A DNA stretch of 64,000 bases from Porcisia hertigi (taxonomy: Eukaryota > Euglenozoa > Kinetoplastea > Trypanosomatida > Trypanosomatidae): assembly GCF_017918235.1 (NCBI RefSeq), contig NC_090585.1, positions 62,001 through 126,000 on the forward strand, read 5' to 3'. The first letter of the stretch is position 1, and each line of letters begins with the position of its first letter. The translations under genes and the position numbers were made by a program. Below the pieces are notes generated by a model. The model was not told the origin of the DNA, searched no databases, and saw only the letters and a program-made list of their open reading frames with translations. Below are positions 18,978 through 28,890 of the stretch, one piece after another.

Positions 18978-19799
18978 TCAGTACTCGGTGCTGCAGTAGT
19001 TGATAAGCACCCGCGAAAGGAGAACTGGCAGACTAGCAATAATCGGACCATACTTGCCCGAGTTTTCGTAGAGATCAAACAGTGGCGCAGCCACCAGCTC
19101 CACGCCCTCCTGCACCATGTTGAAGTAGACCGTCGGCTCTAGATGCACAAGGTAAACAGTACGCACCTCCCGCACGCTGCTCGCTGCGATGTGCGCTGGC
19201 ACGTACGGGTACATATGCGGTGTAAAGTGCGGCCGATACCACGTCGCCAACACCTCGCCAACACGGAAGCAGCTTCCCGCCTTTGATGCGTTGAGCTTCA
19301 TCCCCATATCGACAACCGTGTCGGAGTTGCCTGCATTCGACACCTCAGCCACCCCGGGCAGCGTTTTCTCCTCATTCAATAGATGACGGCCCAACTTCCG
19401 CAGTAGGCAGCTCTCTTCCGCCTCGCCCCGGCGACAGCGGCCCCCTGGCAGGCGATACACCACCTCGGTGTTTGTGTTCGATGGCGGCACGGTGCGAATG
19501 CCATCCGCGTCGCGCGCCCTCAAGTTTATCTGCTTCATGAGAAGAATGTGAGGGTGGCGGTGAAGGTGGACGAGGAGGACACCCTCGACGGAGTGCACGC
19601 ACGGCTCCTCCTCACACCTTTTCTTCAAGCTCAAGAGTTTTTCAATAGCGTTTTTAGGGCGATAGGAGGCGGAGTTGCTGATATTCCCATTGCCATTGCG
19701 CTTGTCCCCCGAAACACCGGTCTGGCCATTGGAAACATCCACGGAGGTTTGACTGTAGTTCTCTACCGGGAAAACGTCTAACTTCGCTTTGAGCGACAT
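18978..19799 (-). CDS. Cleavage factor Im 25-kDa subunit homologue (CFIm25/NUDT21/CPSF5)
   Basis: Pre-mRNA 3'-end processing factor with a catalytically dead Nudix fold; the human protein binds UGUA upstream of poly(A) sites. Alignment with human CFIm25 is clear: LDVFPVENYS at 7-16, VEGVLLVHLHRHPHILL at 71-87, a Nudix-box remnant LPGGRCRRGEAEE at 117-129, WYRPHFTPHMYPYVPAHI at 187-204, and LVAAPLFDLYENSGKYGPII at 235-254. About 45 extra residues occur near the N terminus and between strands, giving 273 residues against 227 in human. The longer frame starts at GTG (19805); the ATG at 19799 lies 7 nt after a strong acceptor. In trypanosomes polyadenylation is coupled to trans-splicing of the next gene. 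Confidence 0.93.
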   Translation of the reverse strand: MSLKAKLDVFPVENYSQTSVDVSNGQTGVSGDKRNGNGNISNSASYRPKNAIEKLLSLKKRCEEEPCVHSVEGVLLVHLHRHPHILLMKQINLRARDADGIRTVPPSNTNTEVVYRLPGGRCRRGEAEESCLLRKLGRHLLNEEKTLPGVAEVSNAGNSDTVVDMGMKLNASKAGSCFRVGEVLATWYRPHFTPHMYPYVPAHIAASSVREVRTVYLVHLEPTVYFNMVQEGVELVAAPLFDLYENSGKYGPIIASLPVLLSRVLINYCSTEY

Positions 19800-20520
19800 C
19801 GTCACACTGGCGCGGCAGAATCCGAAGGAAGTGTGCGCGATTCAATCAGAGAAAAAGCGCGATCATGTCGAAAAGAAGGAAACAACCACCCCAACAACAA
19901 CAAAAAGAGAGAAGGAGCAAATCGAAGAAGATGAAGAGAGAGGGTGTGGGCACACCGGGAGAACAGATCAACACCCAAGCCTCACAACCGGTCCAACTCA
20001 GCGGTGAATCCAATGAGATAATATATATATATATATAAAGTGAGGGAGAGAAGGGAGAGACAATGAGAGGCGTGAAGCGGGATGTGGCAGAGAGCGGCTG
20101 AAGAACGGCGCCACATATTTGCTCATGGAGATGAAGCACGCACGGCGCCAGTATAGCAACAAACCAATGTCGCAGTCCTCGTCTGTTCACTTCTTTTGAA
20201 ACATGCAAGAGGAGAGCAGAGCAAGAGCACGAGGAGCCCAACAACGAAAGCTTTGTAATCAGCAGGATCATCACCACACAAATACCGTCAAGGTCAACGC
20301 TGTGCCCAAGAGCGCGAACGAGCACCACAGACAGCACAACAACCCGTAAAGTCGAGGAGGTTCCTTCGAGTATGTGTGTGTGTGGGAGGGAGGGGGGTAG
20401 CTGACGTGCAGGAAACAGGGAAGCCAGCTAAAAAAAAATGAGAGCACTGGTACCGGTAACACAAGCGCATGTGAAGCTGAGGAAGGAACTTGCTATTGCG
20501 CGCTAGACGCAATCACACGG
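19800..20520. other. Intergenic between PFKFB-like gene and CFIm25
   Basis: No gene. The CFIm25-proximal 120 nt form a strong pyrimidine tract in the transcript. A TA repeat lies at 20020-20036 and a GT repeat at 20371-20384. Open frames crossing this stretch on the minus strand translate the repeats and are not supported. Confidence 0.6.
19807..19925 (-). promoter_or_regulatory. Predicted spliced-leader acceptor of CFIm25
   Basis: In transcript sense a long U/C-rich region (including CTCCTTCTCTCTTTTT and TTTCCTTCTTTTC) runs to GCCAG, whose AG at 19807-19808 is the first AG after about 120 nt. The leader is only about 7 nt, fixing the ATG at 19799 as the start. Confidence 0.6.
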
Positions 20521-22518
20521 TCACGTCGACGCGTCTGTTGAGCTCTGCAAGATGGCAGCGACGGCGTCAGAAAGGGGAATGAGCTCGGCGACGCGGTCAA
20601 CGCCGACCATGCGGATTTTGATGACGTGCTCAAACGGGATGTCAATCTTAAAGGCGTTCTGGGGTGCTACGATGTTGTCGCCATCCGTCACAAAGTACGA
20701 GTACAGGCCCTGCAATAGGTTGAGGTGGGAGGCAACGAGTACTGGCGTGGTACTGGCTTGAATGTCGTGAATGTGAGGCTCAAGACGTGAGTTGAAGACT
20801 TGATGAATACACTCGCCATTCGGCCACGCCGTGTAGTATGGGTCGGCCTTCATGGACTGCAGCGTGTTCGGCATTGTTCGCAGGACGTCAGACAGCAGCT
20901 GACCCTCACAGTCGCCGTGGTTGATATCATCGAGTGTGGGAAAATACAAGACGCGACACCGCAACGCGGGCTGGTCCCGCTCCTGCTCTGACTCGGCAGT
21001 CTGGTTAGATTGGAGCTTTATGGATTCCTCGGCAAAGTAGTGGACTGTCTGCGTGCACCGCTTTGCGCAGCTCGTCATGACCGTCAAAGCTGCCGTTGAC
21101 GGGATCTCTTTTTTGAAATAGTCAAAGATCGCGCGGCTGTAGGCGCGACCCCGCGCGGTGAGGCGTGAGTTGGCCCCGATGCGCTCGTTCAGCTTGTCCA
21201 CGTATTCGCCGGGGAGTGTTAGGTACAAGTTCATGGGAGTTGGACTGAGGTTGTGCAGCATGAAAGCCAACCGACTCGGCATCCAGCCGGAGATCATGTT
21301 CAGTGAATACGTCTGAGTGTCCTCAATGCGAATGTACGACATGTCGCAGTCCGTGACAGGATTGAGAGTCCTGTACACCGCCTCGTGCTGTGCAATCACT
21401 TCGTAGTAACGGTCCACAAAGTCCTCCTGCGCGTTCGGAAACATCTCCTTGGCACACAAAATGTTGCGGTGGATCGTCTCCCTGTTGTTGTTCACAATTT
21501 CCACAAAGACCACACGGGTCATGTTGATGCGGCGTGTGTCGCGTATCGCGCGCAGCAGCGACTGGCGCCGCGCGTGTGTGGTCTGCGTGCCGTCCAGAAT
21601 GGCGACACCACTAGTGTTGGAGACGTAGTTAGTAAGAAGCTGCGCCAGCTCTTTCGCAGTTTGAAACTCGAGCTCAGCCGCGCCGGCTGGCGAGGACACA
21701 ACGACGTCTGCCCTCTCCATCATGGCCCGCTCCACACGACGGCGGCACGCGTGGTGCGAAAAGATGCTGCACGTCAACCCGTTCCATTGGAAGTACCGCA
21801 GGATTTGCTTTGCCACGTACGTCTTGCCTCGCCCTGGCAAGCCCACCATAATAACAATGAGTGACCCGAGCATGGGCTGCGGAACGGCGGAAAAGTCTGG
21901 CTGATGCATCGACACAGGTGACGACTCGAAGGATAGCGGCTGTCTGGCGAGGGAGTCAGGCGCTGCGTCGGCCTCAGATCTCAAGTGGCCCGACAGTACC
22001 TGAGCGACGTGAGCAAAGCCGTTCTCCTCCGCTATATCAAGAGGGGTGTTGCCGTCTCGGTCCAAAAGCGTAGCGTCCGCGCCGAACTCAAGAAGCACTG
22101 TGACCACTGCGAGCCGGCTGTTCACGGACGCGATATGCAACAGTGTACTTCCGTTATAGTCGCGGCTGTTGGGGTCTGCGCCACCGGCCAGTAGAATTCT
22201 GGCACCGACGGCGTCGCCCGAGGCAGCCAACTGACAAAGCTCTACGGTGAGCATGTGCAACACGACCGGATCGACCACGTCCTCGGTGGTGGGTCCCTCC
22301 CCATCGGCAGAGAGGGGATCAATGACCTTGCTGTCGTTCGCCTCCAGCGCCTCCAGGTGCTTGTCTATACGTGCAATCTCTTCTTGAATCGCGGCCATCC
22401 GCTGAAGGGAAATGGGCTTCTGGCGTCGCTTCCTGGAGGCCTCGCTGCCGCTAGAGGGTTGCGGGGGCAGCACCGAGCCTCCGGTTGCTGGCCCTGTGGT
22501 TTGAAACACCTCAGCCAT
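20521..22518 (-). CDS. Ankyrin-fused 6-phosphofructo-2-kinase with inactive fructose-2,6-bisphosphatase domain
   Basis: Bifunctional PFK-2/FBPase-2 family protein of 665 residues, which sets the level of fructose 2,6-bisphosphate (an activator of pyruvate kinase in trypanosomatids). A coiled N-terminal helix (40-62) precedes about three ankyrin repeats (91-180; DYNGSTLLHIA, DRDGNTPLDIA). The kinase domain starts at 218 with Walker A GLPGRGKT (226-233). In the phosphatase half the catalytic RHGE is replaced by LPGE (435-438), so both the phosphohistidine and its Arg are gone, and GGDS is GANS (448-451). Other family positions remain: TSCAKRCTQT (482-491), CEG (537-539), SHLN (597-600). It is therefore probably kinase-only, or regulatory. 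The open frame extends to GTG at 22551; the ATG at 22518 is used. Trypanosomatids carry several PFKFB paralogues, some with dead domains. Confidence 0.92.
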   Translation of the reverse strand: MAEVFQTTGPATGGSVLPPQPSSGSEASRKRRQKPISLQRMAAIQEEIARIDKHLEALEANDSKVIDPLSADGEGPTTEDVVDPVVLHMLTVELCQLAASGDAVGARILLAGGADPNSRDYNGSTLLHIASVNSRLAVVTVLLEFGADATLLDRDGNTPLDIAEENGFAHVAQVLSGHLRSEADAAPDSLARQPLSFESSPVSMHQPDFSAVPQPMLGSLIVIMVGLPGRGKTYVAKQILRYFQWNGLTCSIFSHHACRRRVERAMMERADVVVSSPAGAAELEFQTAKELAQLLTNYVSNTSGVAILDGTQTTHARRQSLLRAIRDTRRINMTRVVFVEIVNNNRETIHRNILCAKEMFPNAQEDFVDRYYEVIAQHEAVYRTLNPVTDCDMSYIRIEDTQTYSLNMISGWMPSRLAFMLHNLSPTPMNLYLTLPGEYVDKLNERIGANSRLTARGRAYSRAIFDYFKKEIPSTAALTVMTSCAKRCTQTVHYFAEESIKLQSNQTAESEQERDQPALRCRVLYFPTLDDINHGDCEGQLLSDVLRTMPNTLQSMKADPYYTAWPNGECIHQVFNSRLEPHIHDIQASTTPVLVASHLNLLQGLYSYFVTDGDNIVAPQNAFKIDIPFEHVIKIRMVGVDRVAELIPLSDAVAAILQSSTDAST

Positions 22519-23486
22519 CGTTATGCGCACTTGTGTGCTGTGTGGGGTCACTAAACATCTACATACACCTTTTTTTTTGCATTACACGCCGCCGCTCAGG
22601 GAAACAGCGTGGAGAACACGTGGAAGCGATTTGAAGTGGGGACAGCGCGACTTGTTTCGGCCGCAGGTGCACCAATGCGAACGCAAAGGAGGGTGTGGTG
22701 GCCATGGATAAAAGATAAAAGAGTGGGGCAGACACCGAAGAGACGCAGGACAGTGGACATGGTGGTGGCCATTGTGCCGATCGGCAGCAATAACTTATGT
22801 CTCCATGCAACAACGAAGAGCGTAAAAGTAGATGTGGGGGGCCAGTAGAGAATCGAGCGACATCACTGCTCCTGGGCTCTTGCAGAGACGTATAGAGACC
22901 ACTTCGCTTTTTTTTTCTTCCTTGCCGGTATGGATCAGTTGAAGTCGAGTTTCGTTTTAACCTCCACATGAGAAGTGAGGGGAGGGGAGGGGAAGAGAGG
23001 GGAGAAGGGAGCAAGGTTGCGCAGAGACCGAGACGAACGGTAACCCAGGGCACTACTTCGAGCAAAGGTCTCCTCCTGATTGGTCTCTCCCCACTCTACT
23101 CACACCAGTCACCCAACCAAAACGTTTGCGAGCGCTGGAAAGGTGTTTGAAAAAGGGGGCCGATGTCGAATACTTCGGGGGGATACCCCGGGGGAAGAGG
23201 AGGAGGGGAAGGGGGGGGGGGTCGCTTCACCGCTGACAAAGTGAGTACGTTTTGCATCCTTGCAGACGCAAACCCATCGGCAACTGAAGCGACGCTACAC
23301 GACAATGGCATACCAGAGAACGAAAACAACCTCCCGTGGAAACGAGTGAGTCGAGCCGCGGTGCATTCCGTGTCTGGAACGAAGCACCGTCCTCGCATCA
23401 GATCCACCCTGGTGACATGCAGACATGCACACCTAGACGTTCACAGTGAAACAGAGAAGAGCATCCGGGAAGAAAGAAAGCCTGTC
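22519..23486. other. Intergenic between DHCH1 and PFKFB-like gene
   Basis: No gene. An 8-T run sits near 22571, a purine-rich block (GGGGAGGGGAGGGG type) at 22977-23010, and a G-rich block at about 23185-23221. These are pyrimidine tracts in the transcript. Minus-strand frames such as 22559-23065 lack support. Confidence 0.6.
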
Positions 23487-24383
23487 CTACGACGCGCGCA
23501 TTGATGCCTCGAAGCTCTCGATGGTATTATTCAGGAGCATGGCAATCGTCATTGGACCCACTCCGCCAGGCACGGGGGAGATCCACGCTGCACGCGCAGC
23601 CGCCTCCTCGAAGCAGACGTCGCCGACCAGGCGATAGCCTGCCTTCTTCGACGGGTCTGTGACGGGGGTCGTGCCGACATCTACAACGGCGGCCCCCTCC
23701 TTAATCCATTCTCCTTTAACGTACCCGGGCAGCCCCATTGCCGCAACTACGATGTCGGCGCTGCGCAGGTAGTCGATCATGTCCTCCGTTGACGTGCCAG
23801 AATGCACGATGGTGACGGTGGCGTTTTCCCTCATGAGAAGGGCAGCGACAGGGGCACCAACGATGTTGCTTCGGCCGAGCACAACTGCCCGCTTTCCAGC
23901 CATTTCGATCCCACAACGCTTCAGGAGCACGACAACCGCCTTCGCGGTGCACGGGACAAAGAACGGCTCTCTGCCCTTGTAGTGGAGTAGTCCAACATTT
24001 ATGGGCAACAGCGCATCAGCGTCCTTGGCTGGGTGGATCTTCTCCAATGCTTTATTTTCATTCAGATGCTTCGGCAGGGGCAACTGGACAATGATGCCGT
24101 GGCAATCCGGGTTTTGGTTGAGGGTCTCAACGTTGGCCTCGAGAACCTCCTGCGAGACGTCTTCTGGTAACTCGACATTGAAGCTGTGCATCCCGACCTC
24201 CGCAGCGGCCTTGTGCTTCAGCTGCACATACTTCTGCGAGTCCTTCCGCTCACCCACGATGATGGCGGCCAGCCCCGGAACCCTTCCGCCGTGACAATCC
24301 CTCAAGGCAGAAACCTTGGCTTTGAGTTCATTACGGATAGTCTGCGCGATCACTTTGCCGTCAATGATTTGGGCAGAAGGCAT
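23487..24383 (-). CDS. DHCH1: Methylenetetrahydrofolate dehydrogenase/cyclohydrolase (FolD)
   Basis: Bifunctional enzyme interconverting 5,10-methylene-, 5,10-methenyl- and 10-formyl-tetrahydrofolate; 10-formyl-THF is needed in Leishmania for initiator Met-tRNA formylation in the mitochondrion. The active-site YVQLKHK gives Tyr52 and Lys56. The NADP-binding segment VVLGRSNIVGAPVAALL and the terminal PGGVGPMTIAMLLNN motif are intact. The length of 298 residues equals that usual for Leishmania DHCH1, which is known on chromosome 26. The ATG at 24383 gives the standard N terminus (MPSAQIIDGKVIAQTI). Essential in L. major and studied as a drug target. Confidence 0.97.
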   Translation of the reverse strand: MPSAQIIDGKVIAQTIRNELKAKVSALRDCHGGRVPGLAAIIVGERKDSQKYVQLKHKAAAEVGMHSFNVELPEDVSQEVLEANVETLNQNPDCHGIIVQLPLPKHLNENKALEKIHPAKDADALLPINVGLLHYKGREPFFVPCTAKAVVVLLKRCGIEMAGKRAVVLGRSNIVGAPVAALLMRENATVTIVHSGTSTEDMIDYLRSADIVVAAMGLPGYVKGEWIKEGAAVVDVGTTPVTDPSKKAGYRLVGDVCFEEAAARAAWISPVPGGVGPMTIAMLLNNTIESFEASMRAS

Positions 24384-26341
24384 CTTGGCGCTAAATAACT
24401 GTCACTTGTGAACGTCAGACCGACGGAGTCAAACAAGAGAATACACAGTGGATCTCTCGTGGAGCGGTTATTCGATTGAAAGACAGATGGGAATGATATT
24501 CCCCTTCTTCTCTTTTCGCCTTACCTTTTTGCGCAGGGCTCGTGTTGTTGTTTTCTTTTTTTTTCTATGGTAGTGCCAGGGCCCTCCTCTTTGACGAGAA
24601 AACGGAGAGGCGAATGGGAGGGGAGATGAGATCTGTGCCGGTAGGGGTTGGGGACGTCCCGGTGAATCAACGACAACGCAAGAAAAGAGGAAAGTCGACT
24701 ATATGATCTCTTCGTGGAAATTATCCCATCACAATCCACACGAGTGTGCCTACTGCGGGGAAGAGAGAGGCAAGAGATGAGTGCAGGAAGGAGGGACGGG
24801 CAGGGGAGTTGGGCTGAGGAGTTAGGCTGGGTTTTGGGGCAGAAGAGAGGTGGAGAGGGGGTGGGGGGATGGGGTTATCCACTGACGCACACTCGTAACT
24901 CAGTTCACAGAGATGCGATGCGTTGCAAAGATTGAAACACAGAGACGATTTGACGAAAACTCGTCAAAAAAATGAAGAGCCAGAAAAATAGCACTGTCAC
25001 TGCACTCTCGACAAAAGCCGTCCTTGTGAGCCACAGCAACACCACCAGCCCCAGTGTGCCGTGCACGGGCTATATCGAATATTTTGTAGTGTGCGCATAC
25101 AGGAAAAGGCATCAAGTGACCCTCAGGTCCCAGAGGAAGAATGTGCACGGTTGTAAACGTGTCTGGCGGTCCATAAAGCAAACCCTACAAGCGGCGGCCT
25201 GTTTGCTGAGGATGTACGATAATGTGCTGAGGTGAACAAAGATGAGCACAGCTGTACTTGGCGGCGTCGGCATCAGTTCATGTAATCCGTGGGGCCTCAC
25301 CATAAATGTCGTACGCCAGCAGAACGAGTGTGGTGCATGTTTTCGTCACCAACGCCGCCACCTCCCCTGACCCCTTCCCCCGAGGAAAAGAAAAATGAAA
25401 ACAAAACATCTTTGCCTTTCCTCTCTCTCATTGAACAGTGTTATCGGGAAGGACCGGTAAAAAAACAAAAAAAAACACATTTGTCTTCTTCTCTTCGCTC
25501 CCTCAGTTCTGTTACGCCCCGCCCCGCGCCGCGCCGTCCCCCCCACTCTTCAACCCCCCCACCCACCCAATGTTTCCTCTGGAATACCCGCCACACCTCT
25601 TCGCCACCTTCCAAACACCAACGTCAGACACCCGTTTTACGCATGATTGACTCTCCTGCCCGAGTGAAATCAGACGAGCAAATGATGCGTGTGTGGATGT
25701 GTAGAAGCGACCGAGGCAAGGCGGACTGCGGTTAAGCGAGGAGAGTGGGGAGGGAGAGGGGGAGGGGAAGGCAGCTAACAGCAACAAAAAGGAGAACAGC
25801 AGCCCCGCCCCCTGTGGAGAAGGGAGAGAGGTGCCCACGAGACAAAAGAAAAAAAAACGCTCCAACAAAAGGGAGGAAGGCGCGTGTGGGGTTCCGGACA
25901 TCATCCTCATCGTGTGACCGAGAAGAGGGGAGGGGAGGGGAGGGAGGGAGGGAGGGGGGGGGGGCAACTACAAAAGAAAAGCGAAACCTAACAGAAGTGG
26001 GCGTGCATGTATCTCTCTCTATTCACGGGTGCATCTATGCGTGTATGTGTAGATGTATATAAGTGTTGTGCGTGGATGTGCGTTCCCCTTCCCTACCTAA
26101 AACAGCCCCTCCCCCTTTTTCGCTCTCTGTGCAAACTCCTTCTTTTACCGCGCAGCGGGCCGTGCCACAACGACGAAAAAGGCGACCAGCTACATCAGGA
26201 AGGACGTTGACCGGGAGGGGGGGAGGGGGGGGGGGTTGTGCATCTATGCAGTGGCGAGCGTGGGCGAGGAACGAGCAGGGTTTGCCCCCTTGAGAGCCAA
26301 GGCTGGCCGTAGCTGCGCAACTGTGAGGGAAGAGGCTGCAC
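24384..26341. other. Intergenic, 2 kb: cyclin 3' flank and DHCH1 leader
   Basis: No supported gene. Purine-rich tracts occur at about 24750-24860 and 25735-25765, a GGGGA-type repeat at 25925-25965, and G-rich sequence at 26215-26236. A C-rich block at 25540-25570 becomes G-rich in RNA. The less repetitive part (24900-25300) has a 93-codon minus-strand frame with no recognisable domain. Confidence 0.55.
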
Positions 26342-27811
26342 TTAGGGATCGGTGTTGAGCGACGAGCGGCATGACAAGCTGGGAAACAGAATTGCTGTAG
26401 AGACTAGACTGACAGCGTGTCGCTCTGGCTGGGCGTAGATCTGCCTCAGGAGGTTTCCTGGGCTACGCTCGACGTTGTTCTTTTGGAGGGCAGCGTAGAG
26501 GACCGGGAGTAGTGCGCATACGGACTCGCTGAGCTCACCAGTTGCCAGGCGCGCAGCGTGACGACTGCTGTGCAGCGCTGCAGCCGCGAGGCACGACTGC
26601 TTGTACTGGCCGTAGTACGTGTGAATGGAGAGAGAGGCGATAAGGTACTCCAGCAGATGACGCTGCTCCGGGGACGCGGGCGGATCTTGGTGGAGCACAA
26701 GTGCCTCGCAAAAGTGATGCAGGGTGGAGATGGACATGTCAAACTGCAGAGCCTGTACAATCTCCTCCTCAGCCGTCATGATTTTCTCTTGCGGGAGTTT
26801 CATTTTCACTGCCACAAAGCGTGGGTCCAAAGTCGGCCACGAGTGGTCACACTTCGAGGCGAGTAGGAGAGATGCCATGCTGTACAGCCGCAGCTCTTCT
26901 TTTGGGGTGTCGCGAAGGGCCAGAAAGCGGTCCAGGAGTGCGACAGCAAGGAAATAAACGTCGAGGGAGAGCGGTACGCCGCAGAAAATGGTAAAGATGA
27001 AAAGTTCTTCACAGACACGTGCACGAACGGATTGCGTCGGCATGCCTGACTTTGGCGTGTACGCCATGGAACTCTGTGCGCGTTCGTCCTTGTCGATCAA
27101 ATCGTCCAGCACTGTCGGGTAGTAAGCCCCGGAGAAGCTAAAGGCTCCAAATCGCTGCTGCACCTTGTCACGCAACGCGATCCAAAGCGCCAGCGAGTCC
27201 ACCGCATCCCCCTCCGGGCGTGAGCGCAGCCAGTCCTCCACCAACGCCCGATTGTTTGGACCAAGCTGAAACGCCAGCTGGCGAACATCGCTCACGGTCA
27301 GCGGCTCCCGCAGCCGCGCCGCCAGAAGGACTCTCTCCTTCAACTCCATCAGCGTAAGTTCTGTTCCCTGTAATAATACATGTTGGCGCCGAGTGAGGAC
27401 GGCAACAAGCCTATCACTCAGCTTACGCGAGGGGTCTCGCGAGACTCCCCAGACCTCAGCGAGGATAAACGCTGCCTTTTTGTCTGCACGCTGGACGATC
27501 CGGTAAAGGAATTGCTCCACATGAGCATCAGTGAGAATGTAGCGGTCATTCTGCAACTCCGTCTCGTCGTCCAGGTCGCGCATAAAGTAGTCGCGAATGC
27601 ACTGTTGAACCATCCTGAACGTCAAAGGCTCCAACGGTTTGTTCTGCATCCTCTGGAGGCCTTGCTTGGCTGCCACGTAGACTGGCAGGCGAAGCACCGC
27701 CTGTGAGCAATCGAGGGTGGTACCACGAAGCGGCGGCATTGGCGGCGGTGGCGGCGGAGCAGTGGTGACTCTACAATTGCCTCTGTGCCTGACATTTGTT
27801 GCCGCCGACAT
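26342..27811 (-). CDS. Cyclin-domain protein
   Basis: A cyclin box of two helical lobes lies in the C-terminal half (about 265-440): RARVCEELFIFTIFCGVPLSLDVY, then LAVALLDRFLAL (the canonical helix 2), MASLLLASKCDHSWP (helix 3) and EEIVQALQFDMSISTLHHF opening lobe 2. This matches B/A-type mitotic cyclins more than Pho80-type. The N-terminal 260 residues are helical with a Pro run near 18-27 and no recognised domain. The 489-residue form starts at the ATG 27811; the frame extends upstream to 27985 but only as a poly-Pro/His-Thr string. It may correspond to T. brucei CYC8, which I recall beside the FolD gene, but this is memory-based. The partner kinase would be a CRK. Confidence 0.85.
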   Translation of the reverse strand: MSAATNVRHRGNCRVTTAPPPPPPMPPLRGTTLDCSQAVLRLPVYVAAKQGLQRMQNKPLEPLTFRMVQQCIRDYFMRDLDDETELQNDRYILTDAHVEQFLYRIVQRADKKAAFILAEVWGVSRDPSRKLSDRLVAVLTRRQHVLLQGTELTLMELKERVLLAARLREPLTVSDVRQLAFQLGPNNRALVEDWLRSRPEGDAVDSLALWIALRDKVQQRFGAFSFSGAYYPTVLDDLIDKDERAQSSMAYTPKSGMPTQSVRARVCEELFIFTIFCGVPLSLDVYFLAVALLDRFLALRDTPKEELRLYSMASLLLASKCDHSWPTLDPRFVAVKMKLPQEKIMTAEEEIVQALQFDMSISTLHHFCEALVLHQDPPASPEQRHLLEYLIASLSIHTYYGQYKQSCLAAAALHSSRHAARLATGELSESVCALLPVLYAALQKNNVERSPGNLLRQIYAQPERHAVSLVSTAILFPSLSCRSSLNTDP

Positions 27812-28890
27812 ATCGGGTACCCCGTTCAGATAACGATCGACGCTGGCGTGTTTAGTAAGCTCTAAATAAAGTGTTGTTGATATTGTTGCGCCTCGGGATA
27901 TGCGTGTCTTTGTGTGTTTCTTTGTGTGTGGTGGTGGTGGTGGTGGGGGGGGGGGGGAGGAGGAGAGGGACCGAAGGCGACGCACTACTTAGTTCAGCAA
28001 CAGTGGTGCCCCACTCTTTTGTTTTGCAGAAAACGGTTTTGTGAAGCTCCCCACAGCATATCTTTGCGTCGCAGCACGTGCGTGTGTGGGCACCCGGGAG
28101 TGCAACAGCGCGAAAAAAAAAGGTTTGAGATCACACCATTGAGTCGCGGTTGTTTTCATGTTTAAAAAAGAAAAATGTATTGGGGCATCTAATGTCGTTG
28201 CTGGCAATGCCGTCTTCTCCCGTTCTCCAGCCTGCTTTTCACCAAACCACGCGAGGGAGAAAAAGGGTGCGGGGGCGGGCGGGTCTACGCTCCGCTGTGT
28301 TCCAGTGGCAAAGAGATCAGCACGCTCAAGAACACAAGCAGCTAGAAATACGTTTGTGTGTGGTGGGGTTAGTGGTGGTGCAATATTTTACACTGAATGG
28401 GGTGCGTAAAAAAACGAAAAATGGAAACAATGACGTCGGAGATGCTGACGTCGGAGAGCGGGACGCGGGCCAAGGTCGCATTCGCTGACCCAAAACACGT
28501 GCCAAATGAGTAGTGCACAGCAACAATATCCACGTAAAAATATCGCGCCGACGACACCTCACCATCGGGACACCTTCAACGCGGCGGCCTACAATTTGAA
28601 AGGCCCATAGCGTCAGTGAGATACCTACACCCCCCCCCTGTGGCATGTAACCGCCACGAAGACGTGCGCTACTCCCTTTGCTTTAAGGGTCTTGTCCCCC
28701 CCCCTTTCCATATTTGGAGCCGTCACCAACGCTGGTGTGCGCACACGATGCACCCGAAAAAGGGGATTTGCCGTGTCGCAGGTGCACGGCTGCACCGATG
28801 TCCCTTTGCGTCTCAATTTTCTACACCCCCGCATCCACTCCAGACCCCGCGTGCGAATCATAAGCGCATCACCACGTGATAAAAGTACGA
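27812..28890. other. Intergenic between the nucleoside-hydrolase-like gene and cyclin
   Basis: No gene. A GT and GGT repeat at 27910-27945 runs into a G-rich tract ending near 27960. An A-rich stretch lies near 28114-28121 and C runs at about 28630-28637 and 28697-28705. The rest is unremarkable. Confidence 0.6.

Noticed and set aside
19846-20337. 163-codon hydrophobic minus-strand frame
   Set aside because: Overlaps the CFIm25 pyrimidine tract and TA repeat; apparent membrane helices come from U-rich sequence.
24900-25181. 93-codon minus-strand frame in the cyclin-DHCH1 gap
   Set aside because: Less repetitive sequence but no recognisable family or splice signal; left unannotated.
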